A stretch of 43,280 bases of DNA from JALUZX01 sp964561605 (GTDB taxonomy: Bacteria; Planctomycetota; UBA1135; JALUZX01): NCBI GenBank assembly GCA_964561605.1, contig CAZLQD010000050.1:1-43280 (forward strand). Direction: 5' to 3'. The notes under the pieces were generated by a model. It did not search any database. It saw nothing but the letters and a program-made list of their open reading frames with translations, and was not told the origin of the DNA. The position numbers and the translations under genes are program-made. Position 1 is the first letter of the stretch. The number at the start of each line of letters is the position of its first letter. Below are positions 39,388-43,280 of the stretch, one piece after another.

Positions 39388-40862
39388 GGAGGGTGATCTT
39401 CGCCGTCCTTGCCTTCTTGTTCCCGCCGGCGGTCCTTCACGCCTTTCCGGCGGGGGGGAGGCTTCCCGCCTCGGTGGGCAAGGAGATCCGGGCCCTGGAG
39501 TCCCACCCGGCCCTGCGTGGGAAGAGGGCCAGGGTCGCCGCCCTCGTCTACGATATTACGGAGAAAAGGATACTCTTCGGGGTGCGCCCCGACGAGCCCA
39601 TGGCGCCGGCCTCGAACATGAAGATCGTCACCACGGCGGCCGCCCTGGATCTCCTGGGGAGGGACTACGCCTTCACGACGCGCCTCTTCGCCCCGGGACG
39701 GGTCCGGGGCGGAACCCTCGGAGGGGATCTCCTGCTCGAAGCGGGAGGAGATCCTTCCTGGTGCGCCAAGGTCCCGGGGCGGGGAGTGGACCAGGTCCTC
39801 TCCGGCATGGCCCGTGCCTTGAAATCCGAGGGGATCCGCCGGGTGACGGGGAAGCTCCTGGTGGACGCATCCTTCTTCGACAGGGAGTTCGTCCATCCCG
39901 ATTGGCCGCCGGGCCAACTCCAGGCCTTCTACGAGGCCCCCGTGGGAGCCCTGACCCTTGCCGAGGCCTGCATCACCGTGAGGATCCGGGGAAGAGCAAA
40001 GCCTGGAATCCGGCCGGCTGTCTTTCTCGATCCGCCGGGGGCGGGATTCCGCCTGTCCAACCGGGCGGTAACGGTGAGGCGCGTCCGGGGGGCGGGCCTG
40101 ATCGTGGGGCGCAGGGGGCCCTGGACCCTCTCGGTGCGGGGAAGGGCTGTCCGGAACAGGACGGTGGAGTTCCGCGTCGCCGTGGCGGACCCGGTGGCCT
40201 TTGCCGCAAGGGTGATCCTTTCGGGATTGAAAAGGCGGGGAATCTCCGTGGAGGGCGGGTGGGGGCTCCTGGGCGGAGGGCCTTCGCCCCGGAAGGACCT
40301 GCCCGGTCCGATCTGGACCTTGGCCACGCCCCTTCCCGCCGTGATCCGGGTGGTGAACAAGACCTCCCACAACCTCATGGCCGAGCACGTCTTCAAGACC
40401 CTGGGCCGGCTCAGGGGTGGGGAGGGGAGCTTCGCCGGGGGAAGGAGGGCCGTCCTGGCCTGGCTCCTGGGGATGGGCCTCTCCACCGAGGGGATCGAAA
40501 TCCGGGACGGCTCCGGCCTCTCCAGGCGGAACCGCCTTACAGTGAGGGTCCTGGTCTCCGTGCTCACCCGGGCCTGGAGGAGCCCTTGGGGAAAGGTCTT
40601 CTCCCGGTCCCTCCCCGTGGGTGGTGTGGACGGAACCCTGGCCGCCAGGATGAAGGCCCCCCCCTTGAAGGGGGCCGTCCTCGCCAAGACCGGCTGGATC
40701 CGGGGGGCCTCGGCCCTTTCGGGTTACCTCCTTGCGGGAAAGAGGGTTCTGGCCTTCTCGATTCTCGTTTCCTACCCTCCCGCCGTGGGAGGGTTCAACA
40801 AGTACTGCAAGGCCGCCCAGGAACGTTTGCTCCTGGACCTGGCCTCACTTTCGAAGGAGTAG
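39384..40862 (+). CDS. dacB: D-alanyl-D-alanine carboxypeptidase/endopeptidase (PBP4, S13 family)
   Basis: DacB trims peptidoglycan stem peptides and cuts 4-3 cross-links in the periplasm. The 492-residue protein has a signal peptide (VIFAVLAFLFPPAVLHAF) and the three active-site motifs of penicillin-interacting serine enzymes: SNMK at 77-80, SHN at 328-330 and KTG at 435-437. The large insert between the first two is typical of family S13, which fits its length. It starts with GTG in a GTGA overlap with the MBL gene, with GGAGG upstream. Its presence indicates a peptidoglycan cell wall. Confidence 0.93.
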   Translation: MRRVIFAVLAFLFPPAVLHAFPAGGRLPASVGKEIRALESHPALRGKRARVAALVYDITEKRILFGVRPDEPMAPASNMKIVTTAAALDLLGRDYAFTTRLFAPGRVRGGTLGGDLLLEAGGDPSWCAKVPGRGVDQVLSGMARALKSEGIRRVTGKLLVDASFFDREFVHPDWPPGQLQAFYEAPVGALTLAEACITVRIRGRAKPGIRPAVFLDPPGAGFRLSNRAVTVRRVRGAGLIVGRRGPWTLSVRGRAVRNRTVEFRVAVADPVAFAARVILSGLKRRGISVEGGWGLLGGGPSPRKDLPGPIWTLATPLPAVIRVVNKTSHNLMAEHVFKTLGRLRGGEGSFAGGRRAVLAWLLGMGLSTEGIEIRDGSGLSRRNRLTVRVLVSVLTRAWRSPWGKVFSRSLPVGGVDGTLAARMKAPPLKGAVLAKTGWIRGASALSGYLLAGKRVLAFSILVSYPPAVGGFNKYCKAAQERLLLDLASLSKE

Positions 40863-40866
40863 AAAC

Positions 40867-42054
40867 ATGGCCAAGTATACCGTCGTCACCATGCCGGGGG
40901 ACGGAATCGGGCAGATCGTCCTTCCCCAGGCGCTGAAGGTCCTGGACGCCGCGGGGTTCGACGCGGAGTACGTCCATGCCGACATAGGCTGGGAGTTCTG
41001 GGTGAAGGAGGGGAATCCCCTTCCAGAGAGGACCTTGAAACTCCTGGAAGAGCACAAGCTCGGTCTCTTCGGGGCCATCACCTCCAAGCCGAAGGCGGAG
41101 GCCGCGGCGGAACTGGACCCGGCCCTCCGCGGCAAGGGTTACGTCTACTACAGCCCCATCGTGGGCCTGCGGCAGCATTTCGATCTCGACATCTGCCTGA
41201 GGCCCTGCCGCTCCTTTCCCGGGAATCCCCTGAACTTCGTCCGGAAGGGCCCGGACGGCTCGGTGGAAGAGCCCGTGGTGGACGTGGCCATCTTCAGGCA
41301 GAACACGGAGGGGCTCTACGCGGGGGTGGAATGGACCGATCCTCCCGGGGAGGTGAGGAAGGCCCTGGAGACCCACCCCAAGATGGCCAGGTTCAAGGAT
41401 ACGCCCTCGGAGGATCTGGCCGTCTCCTGCAGGATCTTCACGAGGCGGGCCTGCAGGAGGATCTGCGAGGCCGCCTTCGAATACGCCGAGGAGCACGGTT
41501 ACAAGTCGGTGACGGTCTGCGAGAAGCCCAACGTGGTCCGGGAGACCTCGGGCATGATGGGGGAAGAGGCGCGGAAGGCGGCGGAGGCCCACCCGGGGAT
41601 CGAGCTCTGGTTCACCAACATCGACGCCCAGATGATGTGGCTCACCAAGGATCCCGAGAAATACGGTGTGATCGTTGCGGGGAACCTCTTCGGGGACATC
41701 ATCTCCGACGGGTTCGCCGGCCTGGTGGGGGGGCTCGGCTTCGCCTGCAGCGGCAACATCGGGAGGGAGGTCGCCGTCTTCGAGCCCACCCACGGGTCGG
41801 CTCCGAAGTACGCCGAGCTGGATCCGCCCATTGTGAATCCCATCGCGATGATCCTTTCGGCGGCCATGCTCCTCGACCACGTGGGGGAGAAGGAAAAGGC
41901 CGGGAAGGTCCGGGCGGCCGTGGCCGCCGTCGTGGCCGAGGGCAAGGTCCGGACCTACGACATGTTGAGGATGCGGGGCGGTCCCGAGGCCATCGCCCGG
42001 GGTGCCGCCACGACCTACCAGATGACCGAAGCCATCCTGGAGAAGATGCCGTGA
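40867..42054 (+). CDS. icd: Isocitrate/isopropylmalate dehydrogenase family, probably isocitrate dehydrogenase
   Basis: The 395-residue enzyme should oxidise isocitrate to 2-oxoglutarate in the TCA cycle. Family motifs are clear: MPGDGIG at the start, FRQNTEGLYAGVEW, the substrate Arg/Lys region, GNLFGDIISDGFAGLVGG and the cofactor site EPTHGSAPKYAE. The Lys-Tyr pair in that site is the NADP-type pair of Escherichia coli Icd, whereas NAD-dependent members usually have Asp-Ile. I therefore lean towards NADP, without proof. 3-Isopropylmalate and homoisocitrate dehydrogenases are alternatives. It has a GAAGGAG ribosome site, follows dacB by four bases and overlaps the HD gene by GTGA. Confidence 0.88.
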   Translation: MAKYTVVTMPGDGIGQIVLPQALKVLDAAGFDAEYVHADIGWEFWVKEGNPLPERTLKLLEEHKLGLFGAITSKPKAEAAAELDPALRGKGYVYYSPIVGLRQHFDLDICLRPCRSFPGNPLNFVRKGPDGSVEEPVVDVAIFRQNTEGLYAGVEWTDPPGEVRKALETHPKMARFKDTPSEDLAVSCRIFTRRACRRICEAAFEYAEEHGYKSVTVCEKPNVVRETSGMMGEEARKAAEAHPGIELWFTNIDAQMMWLTKDPEKYGVIVAGNLFGDIISDGFAGLVGGLGFACSGNIGREVAVFEPTHGSAPKYAELDPPIVNPIAMILSAAMLLDHVGEKEKAGKVRAAVAAVVAEGKVRTYDMLRMRGGPEAIARGAATTYQMTEAILEKMP

Positions 42055-42629
42055 GTTTTTCCGTCGAGGACGTAAACGAGCTTTTCGGACCGGAGCTGGA
42101 ACTCATCGGGGACGCCGAGCTGGCGGGAAAGGTCGGGGAGTGTTGGATCGAGGCCGCCCGCCTGGGGGGGTGGAAGTCGGCCTCCCAGGTGGAGGAGATG
42201 CCCTTCACCCTGCTCCTGGATACCCGGGGGATCGGCTTCGCCTCCCATACGAGGGCCGTGGTCCGGGGCGCCCTGGGCCTGGCCGAGGCGATGGAGAAGG
42301 AGTTCGGGGAAAAACTCCCCCGCCCGATCGACAAGGACGTCCTCGTCGCAGGGGCCTTGCTCCACGACGTGGGGAAACTCCTGGAGATCGAGGGGGACGG
42401 GAAGGGCGGATACAGGCGGAGCCGGAACGGCAAGCTCTTCCGCCATCCCATCAGTGGGGCCATGCTGGCTCACCGGCTGGGCCTCCCCGACGAGGTGGCC
42501 CACTGCATCGCCGTCCACTCCCGGGAGGGGGAGGGCTTCCACAGGAGCCTTGAGGCCCAGATCATCCACGACGCCGACTTCGCCACCTTCGATCCCCTCA
42601 AGCTGGAAGACGCGGGGAAGCTCCTGTAG
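42051..42629 (+). CDS. HD-domain phosphohydrolase
   Basis: The 192-residue soluble protein carries an HD metal-dependent phosphohydrolase domain. His66 (FASHTRAV), His105-Asp106 (LLHDVGK) and the later HPISGAMLA and AVHSREGEG segments provide a full set of likely ligands. Similar small HD proteins act on nucleotides or phosphomonoesters, but no specific family is recognised. The GTG start overlaps the isocitrate dehydrogenase stop, with GGAG eight bases upstream. It is the last gene of the operon and ends just before the repeat array. Whether its role relates to isocitrate dehydrogenase is unknown. Confidence 0.82.
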   Translation: MSFSVEDVNELFGPELELIGDAELAGKVGECWIEAARLGGWKSASQVEEMPFTLLLDTRGIGFASHTRAVVRGALGLAEAMEKEFGEKLPRPIDKDVLVAGALLHDVGKLLEIEGDGKGGYRRSRNGKLFRHPISGAMLAHRLGLPDEVAHCIAVHSREGEGFHRSLEAQIIHDADFATFDPLKLEDAGKLL

Positions 42630-42637
42630 GGGAGCGG

Positions 42638-42656
42638 TGCCAGGGAAGACCTGGCA
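42638..42656 (+). terminator. Hairpin at operon end, possible weak terminator
   Basis: A perfect 7-bp stem (42638-42644 with 42650-42656) with a 5-nt loop starts nine bases after the last stop codon. The following bases are G-rich without a T-run, so termination here would be Rho-dependent or inefficient. Confidence 0.35.
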
Positions 42657-42747
42657 AGGGGGGTGGTTGGGTATTCGTGGTCGATGCCCTTCCCCGGGCG
42701 TCCTGGGGCTTCGATTTCATCGTCAGTCCCTCAAATTTTCCCGTCAG

Positions 42748-42800
42748 CCCCTGCCGGCGGGGAAGCCTGTTCGAAGAACAGGATTCCCCGACGTCAGGGG
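42748..42800. repeat. Near-symmetrical long hairpin in repeat unit 1
   Basis: Three perfectly paired helices stack around a 3-nt loop: 42748-42753 with 42795-42800 (6 bp), 42759-42764 with 42784-42789 (6 bp) and 42766-42772 with 42776-42782 (7 bp). They are separated by an equal 5 x 5 internal segment and a single G-A mismatch. Confidence 0.85.
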
Positions 42801-42867
42801 AGTGGGTGGCAGTTCGGAGTGTTTTTTGTGGCGTTTTCGTTGCTGGAGCCACTCCCCGGACGTCCTC

Positions 42868-42888
42868 GTCACGGTCTTCGACCGTGAC
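42868..42888. repeat. 9-bp hairpin in repeat unit 1
   Basis: GTCACGGTC (42868-42876) pairs perfectly with GACCGTGAC (42880-42888) around a 3-nt loop. The left-edge copy at 158-178 has one mismatch in the same stem. Confidence 0.85.
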
Positions 42889-43039
42889 TCGGCCGGCCGG
42901 GGCTAACGAGGAGAGAGAGAAAGCGGCCTTCGGGGGGTCTGGGAGATCGCGGGTATTGGGGGCGTTTTTGGAGTTGTTGGCACTCCCGGGGCGTCTCGGG
43001 CTTCGATTTTATTGTCAGCCCCTCAAATTTACCCGTTAG

Positions 43040-43092
43040 CCCCTGCCGGCGGGGAAGCCTGTTCGAAGAACAGGATTCCCCGACGTCAGGGG
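43040..43092. repeat. Near-symmetrical long hairpin in repeat unit 2
   Basis: This is an identical copy of the hairpin at 42748-42800, displaced by exactly 292 bases. The flanking sequence upstream of it has several substitutions between the units, while the hairpin itself has none. Confidence 0.85.
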
Positions 43093-43159
43093 AGTGGGTG
43101 GCAGTTCGGAGTGTTATTTGTGGCGCTTTCGTTGTTGTTGCCACTCCCCGGACGTCCTC

Positions 43160-43180
43160 GTCACGGTCTTCGACCGTGAC
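43160..43180. repeat. 9-bp hairpin in repeat unit 2
   Basis: This is the 292-base-displaced copy of the perfect 9-bp hairpin at 42868-42888. The base after the stem changes from TCGG to TTGG between the units, while the stem is unchanged. Confidence 0.85.
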
Positions 43181-43280
43181 TTGGCCGGCCGGGGCTAACG
43201 AGGAGAGAGAGAAAGCGGCCTTCGGGGGGTCTGGGAGATCGCGGGTATTGGGGGCGTTTTTGGAGTTGTTGGCACTCCCG

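Larger units (their letters stand above)
42689..43280. repeat. Tandem array of a 292-bp structured repeat, running off the window
   Basis: Two units (42689-42980 and 42981-43272) align without any length change over six checkpoints, always 292 bases apart, and a third begins at 43273. The first 20 bases of unit 1 are diverged. Each unit holds two strong hairpins, the motif GGCCGGCCGGGGCTAACGAG, a short GA-repeat and a G-rich end. The second half of each unit matches 66-200 at the left edge. The first half carries the closing motif on the opposite strand, so the unit is an inverted pair of modules. The bases 42657-42688 hold nothing else I can name. Confidence 0.92.

Noticed and set aside
42978..42992. 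Sigma-54-like -24 element TGGCAC with GC at the correct spacing in the repeat
   Set aside because: The -12 part reads GGGC instead of TTGC, and no gene follows; the match is probably chance within the repeat.
42869..43144. Short minus-strand frames at both edges giving similar peptides (here and at 56-322)
   Set aside because: The peptide similarity follows from the repeated DNA itself; the frames have no ribosome sites and cross the hairpins, so they are not supported as genes.
42689..43280. CRISPR array
   Set aside because: The repeat unit is 292 bp, units are directly adjacent without unique spacers, and no cas gene is present.
1..43280. The window as a closed circular element
   Set aside because: The ends belong to the same repeat family but do not overlap exactly, and the content is chromosomal housekeeping.

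Overview
The window is GC-rich bacterial chromosome (about two-thirds G+C by eye), densely packed, with many 4-base stop/start overlaps (ATGA, GTGA, TTGA) and frequent GTG and TTG starts. LpxH, several lipobox-bearing lipoproteins, a GspF/PilC-like membrane protein and a carrier-protein module point to a diderm, Gram-negative-type cell. HEAT-like, PEGA, FG-GAP/VCBS, DUF1573 and UshA-like multihaem lipoproteins, plus an EF-P with a PGN loop, recall Planctomycetota or a relative. That assignment is inference from gene content; there is no rRNA in the window to test it.

Left to right: a block of structured intergenic repeats (1-340). A minus-strand group follows: PP2C-type phosphatase, HDOD protein, PEGA lipoprotein, EF-P, sigma-54 (rpoN) and an M20 peptidase. 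Then a small secreted HEAT-like protein (+), an orphan GspF-like protein (-), and a gap (8503-8868) that seems to hold a separate small transcript with its own promoter and a strong intrinsic terminator. A plus-strand run carries a degenerate GGDEF protein, agmatinase, an NtrC-type regulator with altered motifs, a GH42-like secreted protein, lpxH, a cmk-plsC fusion, rpsA and an unknown lipoprotein. Next come minus-strand genes: a four-haem lipoprotein and a DUF1573 lipoprotein (coupled), then a sigma-54 response regulator and its histidine kinase. glyA stands alone on the plus strand.

From 26515 to 34459 a minus-strand operon reads DASS transporter, purC, purE, mtnA, carrier protein, type III PLP decarboxylase and FG-GAP lipoprotein; every junction from purC to the last gene is tight or overlapping. 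A lipoprotein gene with a degenerate repeat copy just downstream comes next. A six-gene plus-strand operon (36025-42629) then encodes a TPR/HEAT lipoprotein, galE, an MBL-fold hydrolase, dacB, isocitrate dehydrogenase and an HD protein. The window ends in a 292-bp tandem repeat array that runs past the edge.

Most genes are housekeeping (translation, purine and one-carbon metabolism, envelope). The least explained material is (a) the hairpin-rich repeat family at both ends and at 34551, (b) the predicted small RNA at about 8654-8808, (c) the carrier protein/PLP decarboxylase/lipoprotein module, and (d) the terminator and AT-rich leader ahead of the DUF1573 operon. No CRISPR array, transposase, phage gene, tRNA or rRNA was recognised.
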